Positions 1-5,472 of a stretch of 5,579 nucleotides of DNA are shown in pieces. The DNA is from Acidobacteriota bacterium (GTDB lineage Bacteria; Acidobacteriota; Terriglobia; UBA7540), in the NCBI GenBank assembly GCA_021784615.1, contig JAJYHU010000228.1:1-5579 (forward strand). Reading direction: 5' to 3'. The notes under the pieces were generated by a model that had not been told where the DNA came from, searched no databases, and saw only the letters and a program-made list of their open reading frames with translations. Within the stretch, counting starts at the first letter, position 1. The number at the start of each line of letters is the position of its first letter. Position numbers and translations under genes: made by a program.

Positions 1-138
1 GGCGAACCGCGAGGGGGAATCTATCGCGCATTGGTCTCGGCGGCACCCCCACCAGCGGACTATACGGCGCGCATCATACCGCGCTTCGAGGGCGTTGCGG
101 TGCCCTTGGAAGACGCACGAATCCTGTGGCAGCGATGA
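1..138 (+). CDS. glgP: Alpha-glucan (glycogen) phosphorylase, C-terminal end only
   Basis: The frame starting at base 1 is open to a TGA at 136-138 and gives 45 residues that include DYTARIIP, then AVPLE, and end in ILWQR. This is the C-terminal signature I recognise from the bacterial alpha-glucan phosphorylases of the TIGR02094 type, which usually end in a DYTPR-IP ... VPLE ... ILWQR pattern. The family is cytoplasmic, uses pyridoxal phosphate, and removes terminal glucose units from alpha-1,4-glucans as glucose-1-phosphate. The catalytic and PLP-binding parts lie outside the window, so activity cannot be judged. The ending is clean and looks like the true end of an intact gene. A related tail recurs at 1369-1506. 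The window edge causes the 5' truncation. The family call rests on a short stretch, but that stretch is distinctive. Confidence 0.78.
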   Translation, partial: GEPRGGIYRALVSAAPPPADYTARIIPRFEGVAVPLEDARILWQR

Positions 139-164
139 TTACGTTTTGAATGGAGGGTTGCGAA

Positions 165-191
165 TTGACAAGCAAGTTCAAGAAACATAAT
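165..191 (+). promoter_or_regulatory. Candidate sigma-70 promoter for the slipin gene
   Basis: A perfect TTGACA (-35) lies at 165-170 and CATAAT (5 of 6 matches to the -10 consensus) at 186-191, with a 15-base spacer, slightly shorter than the ideal 17. It sits in the gap after the phosphorylase stop at 138 and would start transcription near 198, about 40 bases before the slipin start at 237. This suggests that the slipin is transcribed separately from the phosphorylase. It is a sequence match only; the short spacer keeps confidence moderate. Confidence 0.42.
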
Positions 192-223
192 TCACGGCCA
201 TCAAATTCAGGCACCTGAATCAT

Positions 224-228
224 GGAGG
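224..228 (+). promoter_or_regulatory. Ribosome binding site that decides the slipin start
   Basis: GGAGG at 224-228 lies 8 bases before the ATG at 237-239. The upstream in-frame ATG at 222 overlaps this site and has no Shine-Dalgarno of its own (the preceding bases read CACCTGAATC). The 237 start is therefore preferred, which removes five residues from the longest reading frame. Confidence 0.7.
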
Positions 229-236
229 CAATCAAA

Positions 237-1160
237 ATGAGGAAGGGTAGCTCCTTTGCAGCATTGATCTTCTTCGTAATTCTTGGCATTGGCGGAGGAT
301 TAGCATTTGCCGTGTACAGAGCCACAGCTAACATGGAAAGCGCATGGATAGGAGTCATTGCCTTTGTTATCGCCCTCTTTGTCTCTCTCGCAATTAAGGT
401 TGCGGATCAGTGGAACAAGGGGGTGATATTGCGGTTAGGCAAGTTCCGCTCCCTCAAGGGACCGGGACTGTTTTTCATTATCCCGGTCATCGACGCGATA
501 CCTTACTGGATTGACACCCGCGTGATCACTTCTTCTTTCAAGGCAGAAAAGACTCTTACCAAGGATACAGTGCCGGTGGACGTAGACGCAGTGCTATTTT
601 GGAAGGTTGTCGACCCGAAGAAGGCCGCCCTGGATGTAGCTGACTATCAAAGCGCCATAGGTTGGGCCTCCCAAACGGCTCTGCGTGATGTTATCGGCAA
701 GACCATGCTTTCGGACATGCTGGAAGGCAGAGACAAAATTAGTAACGAACTCCAGCGGATCATTGATGAGCGCACCGAACCATGGGGCATTAACGTAATT
801 TCGGTGGAGGTCAAGGACGTGCTGATTCCCCCGGCCTTGGAGGATGCGATGTCGATGCAAGCTCAAGCAGAAAGAGAACGTCAGGCGCGGGTGATTCTGG
901 GAGATTCGGAGAGACAGGTGGCGGAGAAGTTTGCAGAAGCGGCCAAGACTTATGCCAACGATCCTATCGCATTGCATTTGAGGGCGATGAACATGCTTTA
1001 TGAGGGGTTGAAGGAGAACGCGACGCTCGTTATTGTCCCAAGCACTGCCGTGGAAACGATGCAACTTGGCGGTCTCGCGGGGATGACAGCGCTCACCATG
1101 GGATTGGGCCAGGAACGCGCAAACAAAGAGAAGGAAAACGAGATCAGAAAACAAGAATGA
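237..1160 (+). CDS. Slipin / stomatin-like SPFH-domain membrane protein
   Basis: From the ATG at 237 the protein has 307 residues. Two hydrophobic segments (about residues 7-27 and 37-56) form an N-terminal membrane anchor, perhaps a hairpin. The SPFH/Band 7 domain follows at about 58-240, with typical stomatin motifs: GVILRLGKF, KGPGLFFIIP, a TKDTVPV segment, VVDPKKA, LRDVIGKT, DPWGI-like EPWGINVISVEVKDV, and the AQAERERQARVI start of a charged helical stretch. The C-terminus is a charged Glu/Lys-rich tail. Slipins form oligomeric membrane scaffolds that organise lipid domains and modulate membrane proteins or proteases; the specific partner varies. The usual NfeD neighbour is absent here. 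Sampled blocks 301-360 and 541-600 are each 29/60 GC, lower than blocks sampled in the glucoamylase gene (42/60 and 36/60), so the gene may have a different history from its neighbours. Family call is firm; its role in a glucan locus is unknown. Confidence 0.93.
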   Translation: MRKGSSFAALIFFVILGIGGGLAFAVYRATANMESAWIGVIAFVIALFVSLAIKVADQWNKGVILRLGKFRSLKGPGLFFIIPVIDAIPYWIDTRVITSSFKAEKTLTKDTVPVDVDAVLFWKVVDPKKAALDVADYQSAIGWASQTALRDVIGKTMLSDMLEGRDKISNELQRIIDERTEPWGINVISVEVKDVLIPPALEDAMSMQAQAERERQARVILGDSERQVAEKFAEAAKTYANDPIALHLRAMNMLYEGLKENATLVIVPSTAVETMQLGGLAGMTALTMGLGQERANKEKENEIRKQE

Positions 1161-1368
1161 CTTCAATGAACGATGGGGATTGTCGAGACTCGATGTCACG
1201 ATACCGCGTTCGGCAAATAAGGTTGTGCGTCGTACATAACTATACAATGCGGCGAAGTTTCTTCCTGAGGATGACCGTCATCCTCATCGTTTCACCAGGA
1301 CCTCACCGGCTTGTGAGATCGTGAAGGACATCAGCCATTGTAAAGAAGCGTTAGACGCACAACACTAA
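1161..1368. other. Non-coding gap between slipin and phosphorylase remnant
   Basis: About 210 bases follow the slipin stop without a reading frame I can assign. Together with the phosphorylase remnant that follows, 385 bases separate the slipin from the next usable start. The gap holds a perfect 9-bp hairpin at 1266-1286 and a smaller hairpin at 1302-1317 (CTCAC and GTGAG around six bases). A TATACAAT stretch at 1241-1248 resembles a -10 box, but no well-spaced -35 accompanies it. I found no continuation of phosphorylase coding here; an in-frame TAA at 1366-1368 closes the remnant's frame upstream. Confidence 0.6.
1266..1286 (+). terminator. Perfect 9-bp hairpin, possible terminator after slipin
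   Basis: TGAGGATGA (1266-1274), a CCG loop, then TCATCCTCA (1278-1286) form a perfect inverted repeat about 105 bases after the slipin stop. A short TCGTTTC follows, not a strong U-tract, so a classical intrinsic terminator is uncertain. Because the repeat is symmetric it could also be a DNA-binding site or the scar of a mobile element. Confidence 0.33.
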
Positions 1369-1506
1369 CGGGCGGCCAACGGTTACGACGATTGCGCGCA
1401 GGCGCCCGCTACAGGCCCGGCGACAGACTATACGGCGCGAGTGATACCGCACTGCGACGGCATTGCGGTACCTCTGGAAGTCGATCCCATTCTCTGGCAG
1501 CGGTGA
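1369..1506 (+). pseudogene. Remnant of a second alpha-glucan phosphorylase (C-terminus only)
   Basis: After an in-frame TAA at 1366-1368 the frame is open for 45 codons to TGA at 1504-1506. It contains PATDYTARVIP, GIAVPLE and a terminal ILWQR, the same C-terminal signature as the fragment at 1-138. The last 27 codons of the two copies (58-138 and 1426-1506) align without gaps: by my count 63 of 81 bases and 18 of 26 residues are identical, so these are diverged paralogues rather than a recent duplication. No ATG or other plausible start precedes it and no phosphorylase-like coding lies upstream in this frame, so the gene has lost its whole catalytic part. The stop is followed 39 bases later by the start of the CBM48 protein, consistent with an ancestral phosphorylase-debranching enzyme gene order. 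The part before about 1402 resembles the family less and may be degraded. Confidence 0.68.
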
Positions 1507-1545
1507 ATCAACCTCCAACGGGAGAAGAACGACAGAAGACAAGCT

Positions 1546-2088
1546 ATGAAAGTGGCAAAACTGCAAAGGGAGCAACGTCCCACCGGCCAGAAGCTTACTG
1601 TTTCAGGCCAGGCCGCGGAAAACGCGCTCGCGGCCACAGAGCTGCTTTCGTCCGAACGCCCGCTGCACGATTATGTGGCGGAGGTTTCCGAACGCACGGA
1701 AGTTCGGATGGGAGTTCCGTTACCCATGGGAACTCATGAAGGTGGGGAAGGAGTCAATTTCGCCTTCTTCAGTCGTCACGCCAGCCGGGTTCGGCTGGAG
1801 TTGTTCGATCATCTCTGGGATGCCACGGCCGCCAGGGTCATTGATCTGGATCCCGAGCGCAACCGCACCGGCGACGTGTGGCACGTCTGGATTGAAGGGA
1901 TTCGGCCGGGCCAGTTATATGCCTATCGCGTGGACGGCCCGTATCAATCCAGGGACGGCCGTCGTTTCAATTTCCACAAACTTCTCCTCGATCCTTTCGC
2001 CACGGCGATTACAAGGTTGTCCACCTGGGAGTTCGGCCCGGCTCGGGGGTACGATCCGTCTGTGCCCGATGGAGGAGGTTCCGTATGA
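1546..2088 (+). CDS. GlgX-type debranching enzyme N-terminus: CBM48 domain without catalytic domain
   Basis: The 180-residue product has an unrecognised N-terminal extension of about 53 residues and then a CBM48 (early-set, glycogen-binding) domain at about 56-165. Its motifs are GVNFAFFSRHASRVRLELFD, GDVWHVWIEGI, YAYRVDGPY and RRFNFHKLLLDPFA, the standard N-terminal pattern of GlgX/TreX glycogen debranching enzymes. A full-length GlgX is around 700 residues and continues past the GYDPS-PDG motif into a GH13 barrel. Here the frame reaches GYDPSVPDGG and stops five codons after the PD, so all catalytic residues are missing. It can at most bind glucan. The ATG at 1546 is preceded by a weak AGAAG at 1534-1538. 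The stop overlaps the malQ start (ATGA at 2085-2088), and its final codons form the malQ ribosome binding site. It is either a deletion remnant of glgX or a free-standing glucan-binding module; I cannot decide from sequence alone. Confidence 0.82.
   Translation: MKVAKLQREQRPTGQKLTVSGQAAENALAATELLSSERPLHDYVAEVSERTEVRMGVPLPMGTHEGGEGVNFAFFSRHASRVRLELFDHLWDATAARVIDLDPERNRTGDVWHVWIEGIRPGQLYAYRVDGPYQSRDGRRFNFHKLLLDPFATAITRLSTWEFGPARGYDPSVPDGGGSV
2071..2078 (+). promoter_or_regulatory. Strong ribosome binding site for malQ inside the upstream gene
   Basis: GGAGGAGG lies 6 bases before the ATG at 2085 and inside the last codons of the CBM48 gene, whose stop overlaps that ATG. The arrangement favours translational coupling and supports 2085 as the malQ start. 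Confidence 0.75.
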
Positions 2089-3740
2089 ATCAACGAGCCT
2101 CCGGGATACTTCTCCATCCAACCTCCCTTTCCACCCCCTATCCTATTGGCGATCTGGGGCCCGCGGCAACTGCCTTTGCTGATTTCATGGTCAGCAGCGG
2201 ACAGCGTTGGTGGCAGATGCTTCCCATCGGCCCGGCATGGGAAGACGATTCGCCTTACCAGTCATGCTCCGCCTTTGGGGGTAATCCGCTCCTGGTGAGT
2301 CCCGACCGGTTGGTGGAGCAGGGGTTCCTTGGCCGGCAGGATATCGAACTCCTCAACGTCGGGGGCGGCGGAAATGTGAACTATCCCGCGGCGGCACGAT
2401 TAAAGTTGCAATGGTTAAGAAAGGCATTCGAACATTTCCAAAAGCACCCGCGCGACGGCAGGCAATCCGAGTTCGACGCCTTTGCACACGCGGAGTCTTT
2501 CTGGCTTGAAGATTTTTCCTTGTTCTCGGCCATCCAGGGGGAAGAGGGCACTTCGGATTGGACCCGATGGGACCAAGAGCTGCGAACGCGCGAGCCAGAC
2601 GCCCTCATTCGCGCGCAGAAATTCTTTGCCTATGACATTCGTTACCACCAGTTTGTCCAGTGGCAGTTCTCCGTTCAGTGGGAAGAGTTAAGGGCTTACT
2701 GCAAGTCTAAAGGGATCTGGCTGATCGGCGATATTCCCCTGTTCGTAGCGCGCCAAAGCGCCGATGTCTGGGCTCATCCGGGGCTTTTCAAACTGGATGC
2801 CGATGGGAACCCTACCGTGGTTGCGGGAGTTCCTCCCGATTATTTCTCCAAAACAGGCCAAGTGTGGAATGTCCCCGTTTATTGCTGGGAAGCGCTTCAG
2901 CAGCAGAACTACCGTTGGTGGATCGAACGCCTGCGCACGGCTCTTGGACGGTTCGATGTCAATCGGCTGGATCATTTCATCGGCTTTATCCGCACCTACG
3001 AAGTGCCTGCGCACGCCCTGACGGCTATGAACGGGCAGTACCAACCTGGAGGAGGCGCCCCTTTTCTCCAGGCCGCCCGCGAAGCCCTTGGGTCATTGCC
3101 TTTGATCGCGGATGATCTCGGTGCCACAACACCCCAAGTGGTAGATTTACTGGATCAATTTCAGATTCCGGGCACACGAGTTCTTCAATTCGAGCTCGGC
3201 GCAAATCTCGAAACGCATTCAGCTCTCCCTGAACAGCATCCATCGAACTCCGTGGTCTATACCGGAACCCACGATAACGACACAACGGCAGGTTGGTATC
3301 AGAAGTTGCCAGGCACCCAACGCGCACTCTTGCAAAAGCAGTTGGGAGTGAACAGCCGAGAGGTTGTCTGGGCCATTATCCGGGCGGCCTTCGCATCGCA
3401 GGCCGACACCGCCATAGTTCCTGCGCAAGACCTCCTGGAGTTGGGGTCGGAGGCGCGAATGAATTTTCCCGGAATTGCGAATGGAAACTGGCAATGGCGT
3501 CTGAAGGATGGAGCGCTGGACCACGAGTTCGCGCAAAGGCTGCGAAACATAACTCTTGCGTGTGGGCGCCTGAGGAGTGGTGAGCCCCGCCCGGCTCCTC
3601 GATGTCTGGGAGGTAACCCAACGGCGCACATCGCGAGGCGGGCATATGAACTGTACGAGCGGCGAGGCCGCCAGAACGGCCAAGCTGATCAAGATTGGCT
3701 CTTGGCGGAACGGGAAACAACGGCGGAGGCGAAACGATGA
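2085..3740 (+). CDS. malQ: 4-alpha-glucanotransferase (amylomaltase, GH77) with C-terminal DUF2934 segment
   Basis: The 551-residue product opens with the GH77 hallmark SGILLHPTSLSTPYPIGDLG and WWQMLPIGPAWEDDSPYQS, where SAFGGNPLLV follows. MalQ is cytoplasmic and transfers maltodextrin segments between alpha-1,4-glucans. The nucleophile is D296 in NRLDHF and the third carboxylate is D397 in YTGTHDNDT. The acid/base position, normally Glu in the IAEDLG motif (E340 in Thermus amylomaltase), is D343 here: the protein reads LIADDLG. RMNFPG and GNWQWRL near 460-475 mark the normal end of the fold. After LACGR (about 495) come roughly 55 extra residues over the usual ~500. Residues 516-545, starting IARRAYELYERRG and including DWLLAERE, match the DUF2934 pattern. 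ATGA overlaps join the gene to both neighbours. Family identity is certain; catalytic strength is not, because Glu to Asp shortens the acid/base side chain. Confidence 0.96.
   Translation: MNQRASGILLHPTSLSTPYPIGDLGPAATAFADFMVSSGQRWWQMLPIGPAWEDDSPYQSCSAFGGNPLLVSPDRLVEQGFLGRQDIELLNVGGGGNVNYPAAARLKLQWLRKAFEHFQKHPRDGRQSEFDAFAHAESFWLEDFSLFSAIQGEEGTSDWTRWDQELRTREPDALIRAQKFFAYDIRYHQFVQWQFSVQWEELRAYCKSKGIWLIGDIPLFVARQSADVWAHPGLFKLDADGNPTVVAGVPPDYFSKTGQVWNVPVYCWEALQQQNYRWWIERLRTALGRFDVNRLDHFIGFIRTYEVPAHALTAMNGQYQPGGGAPFLQAAREALGSLPLIADDLGATTPQVVDLLDQFQIPGTRVLQFELGANLETHSALPEQHPSNSVVYTGTHDNDTTAGWYQKLPGTQRALLQKQLGVNSREVVWAIIRAAFASQADTAIVPAQDLLELGSEARMNFPGIANGNWQWRLKDGALDHEFAQRLRNITLACGRLRSGEPRPAPRCLGGNPTAHIARRAYELYERRGRQNGQADQDWLLAERETTAEAKR
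3621..3740 (+). other. DUF2934 segment fused to MalQ C-terminus, possibly a former separate gene
   Basis: Within malQ, residues 513-551 carry the compact DUF2934 pattern (RRAYELYERRG ... DWLLAERE). DUF2934 proteins are usually small and have no established function. GGGAGGT at 3608-3614 sits 6 bases before ACG at 3621-3623, exactly where an ATG would make a free-standing protein beginning M-A-H-I-A-R-R. I infer that a separate small gene may have lost its ATG by a single T to C change, with malQ reading through into it. The alternative is that the fusion is old and the Shine-Dalgarno match is chance. Confidence 0.55.
3724..3729 (+). promoter_or_regulatory. Ribosome binding site for the HAD gene
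   Basis: CGGAGG ends 7 bases before the ATG at 3737. That ATG overlaps the malQ stop as ATGA. The longer in-frame start at 3695 would add a low-complexity GGTGNNGGG leader and has no comparable site, so 3737 is preferred. Confidence 0.7.
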
Positions 3741-4372
3741 CCAACATGGAACGCTCAACGGAAATTAGGACGCTGTTTCTGGACATCGGTGGTGTCCTGC
3801 TCACCGACGGGTGGGATCATCATGCCCGCAAACGGGCGGCGAAGAACTTCAAGCTGGAGTGGGCTGAGATCGAGGCTCGGCATCAACTGACCTTCGACAC
3901 CTACGAGGAGGGAAAGCTCACGCTGGAAGAATATTTGGGTCGGGTGGTCTTCTACCAAAAGCGGCCCTTCACCCGGGCTCAGTTTCGGCGCTTCATGTTC
4001 GCGCAATCGAAACCTTACCCCCAGATGATCGAGTTGGTCGCTCAGCTCAAGGCGCGGCATGGGCTGGAGATCGTCGTGGTCAGCAACGAAGCGCGCGAAT
4101 TGAATGTGCATCGGATTCGAAAATTCAAGCTGGAGGGGTTGGTGGATACCTTCATTTCCTCGTGCTTCGTCCACATCCGCAAGCCCGACGCCGACATGTT
4201 TCGGCTGGCGCTGGATATCTCCCAGGCGCCAGCCTGTCAGGTCGTGTACATCGAAAACACCCCGATGTTCGTCCAGATCGCGGAAGGCTTGGGGATTCGA
4301 AGCATTCTTCACACGGATTACAGGTCCACGTGCGCGAAACTTTCCGCACTCGGCCTGGAGGCTATCGAATGA
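3737..4372 (+). CDS. HAD-superfamily phosphatase (YihX-like, subfamily IA)
   Basis: From 3737 the product has 211 residues. HAD motif I is LFLDIGGVLL with nucleophile D16; the second Asp of DxD is Gly, as in DxGxV-type HAD proteins. A helical cap of about 90 residues follows. Motif II is VVVSNE (S116), motif III is the Lys in HIRKPDADMF (K149), and motif IV reads VVYIENTPMF (E173, N174) instead of the common DD. These enzymes hydrolyse phosphate esters with Mg2+ in the cytoplasm. E. coli YihX, which shares this architecture and a DLGNV motif I, is an alpha-glucose-1-phosphate phosphatase. Placement between malQ and a glucoamylase in a phosphorylase-linked locus makes a sugar-phosphate substrate plausible, but that is inference. 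The start overlaps malQ and the end overlaps the glucoamylase, both as ATGA. The unusual motif IV may be native to its subfamily. Confidence 0.88.
   Translation: MTNMERSTEIRTLFLDIGGVLLTDGWDHHARKRAAKNFKLEWAEIEARHQLTFDTYEEGKLTLEEYLGRVVFYQKRPFTRAQFRRFMFAQSKPYPQMIELVAQLKARHGLEIVVVSNEARELNVHRIRKFKLEGLVDTFISSCFVHIRKPDADMFRLALDISQAPACQVVYIENTPMFVQIAEGLGIRSILHTDYRSTCAKLSALGLEAIE
4357..4361 (+). promoter_or_regulatory. First of two ribosome binding sites for the glucoamylase gene
   Basis: GGAGG at 4357-4361 precedes the ATG at 4369 by 7 bases. A second site, AAGGAG at 4388-4393, precedes an in-frame ATG at 4399 by 5 bases. Both starts are credible and differ by ten residues; the upstream one keeps the ATGA overlap seen at the two previous junctions. 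Confidence 0.6.
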
Positions 4373-5472
4373 ATAAAACTCGACAAGAAGGAGATAGCAT
4401 GCAGACACCAAATCGTTCCGCACCAGGCGGGCCCGGAATTCCGGCGCGCTGGACTTCGAGCGCCAAAACCGGCGTCGGCACGGCCCTCAGCAACAAGAGC
4501 CACGTCTGGTTCACGCTGAGCCACGGAATCTTCAACGAGATATATTACCCCCGCATTGACCAGGCTTGCGTCCGCGACATGGGGCTGATCGTCACAGACG
4601 GAGCGGATTTCTTCTCCGAAGAGAAACGCGAAGCCGGACACAAAGTGGAATGGCTGGCCGACGGTGTGCCGGCATTCCGGTTGGTCAACACCTGCCGTGA
4701 TGGCCGCTACCGTATCGAAAAGCAGATTGTGACCGATCCACATCGGGACACGGTGTTGCAACAGGTCCAGTTTGTCGCGCAGAAGGGCGCACTGTCCAAT
4801 TATCACCTTCACGTCCTGCTCGCGCCGCATCTGGGTAACCAAGGCGCCGGCAATACCGCCTGGGTGGGCGAATTTGAGGGAACGCCGTTGCTATTTGCGC
4901 AGCGAAACGATTGCGCGCTGGCGCTGGCTTGTTCCGCGCCGTGGACTAAGCGGTCGGTCGGCTACGTCGGTTCTTCAGATGGCTGGCAGGATTTGAAGGC
5001 GCACCACCAGATGACTTGGGAATACACGCGGGCGGAAAACGGCAATGTGGCCCTGACCGCTGGGATTGATCTGTTAAAATCGCACGGACAATTTGTCCTG
5101 GCACTTGGTTTTGGCAAAGATCCAGATGAAGCAGCCCGGAATGCCATCGTCAGCCTGCGCGATGGTTTTGACAAGATTCAGCACCACTATGTCAGCAGTT
5201 GGCAGGAATGGATCAAGACGCACGCACCGCTGAAGCCGGAGGAAGTTGCTCCAGGCGATCTTACCCAAAAGAGCCTCGCCGTCCTGCGCACGCATGAATC
5301 CAAGCAGGCGCCCGGCGGTCTCATCGCCAGCCTCTCCATCCCGTGGGGATTCAGCAAGGGTGACAAGGATCTGGGCGGTTATCATCTCGTCTGGTCGCGC
5401 GACATGGTGGAGACGGCGGGCGGTTTGCTCGCGGGCGGCGCGCATGAAGACGCCCGCCGGGTGCTAAGTTGA
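4369..5472 (+). CDS. GH15 glucoamylase (glucan 1,4-alpha-glucosidase), N-terminal part only, gene broken
   Basis: The frame gives 367 residues from 4369 (357 from 4399). It starts PGIPARWTSSAKTGVGTALS and HGIFNEIYYPRIDQACVRD, the start of the N-terminal beta-sandwich of bacterial GH15 glucoamylases, and continues with FFSEEKRE, VNTCRDGRYRIEKQI, LLAPHLGNQGAGNTAWVG, APWTKRS, SDGWQDL and TWEYTRAENGNVALT. The catalytic (alpha/alpha)6 domain begins with LRTHESKQAPGGLIASLSIP, GFSKGDKDLGGYHLVWSRD (W342-D345; relatives read WPRD) and AGGAHEDARRVL. It then stops abruptly with S and TGA, whereas relatives are about 800 residues. The two catalytic glutamates lie in the missing part, so this product should not be active. 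No signal peptide is visible, suggesting a cytoplasmic enzyme that released glucose from glycogen or maltodextrin. The break coincides with the edge of an IS630-like element; the last codons probably come from the element. Confidence 0.92.
   Translation: MNKTRQEGDSMQTPNRSAPGGPGIPARWTSSAKTGVGTALSNKSHVWFTLSHGIFNEIYYPRIDQACVRDMGLIVTDGADFFSEEKREAGHKVEWLADGVPAFRLVNTCRDGRYRIEKQIVTDPHRDTVLQQVQFVAQKGALSNYHLHVLLAPHLGNQGAGNTAWVGEFEGTPLLFAQRNDCALALACSAPWTKRSVGYVGSSDGWQDLKAHHQMTWEYTRAENGNVALTAGIDLLKSHGQFVLALGFGKDPDEAARNAIVSLRDGFDKIQHHYVSSWQEWIKTHAPLKPEEVAPGDLTQKSLAVLRTHESKQAPGGLIASLSIPWGFSKGDKDLGGYHLVWSRDMVETAGGLLAGGAHEDARRVLS

Noticed and set aside
58..138. The paired phosphorylase tails as transposon terminal or attachment repeats
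   Set aside because: The differences fall largely at third codon positions and conservative residues and both keep the family's C-terminal signature and stop, so shared ancestry of coding sequence explains them better than att or terminal repeats.
594..1247. Minus-strand open frame of 217 codons opposite the slipin
   Set aside because: It overlaps a confidently identified SPFH gene, has no recognisable domain, and its composition (Arg/Leu/His/Ser-rich) is typical of an antisense shadow.
1223..1248. TTGTGC ... TATACAAT as a promoter for the glucan operon
   Set aside because: The spacer is only 12-14 bases depending on the -10 chosen and the -35 is poor. It is also about 300 bases from the next usable start.
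1338..1366. TTGTAA with a box 17 bases later as a promoter
   Set aside because: The -10 candidate AACACT matches the consensus at only three positions, no better than chance.
1392..1739. Plus-strand open frame of 115 codons before the CBM48 gene
   Set aside because: It runs out of frame with both the phosphorylase tail and the CBM48 gene, which show real homology in other frames; its own product is low-complexity and unrecognisable.
3219..3804. Long minus-strand frames opposite the 3' end of malQ
   Set aside because: They lie opposite coding sequence with clear GH77 and DUF2934 motifs, and show no ribosome binding site or domain of their own.
4162..4368. Longer glucoamylase start at 4162, inside the HAD gene
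   Set aside because: The extra 69 residues are Arg/His/Gly-rich and unlike GH15; they are the HAD gene read in another frame. Starts at 4369 or 4399 have Shine-Dalgarno sites.
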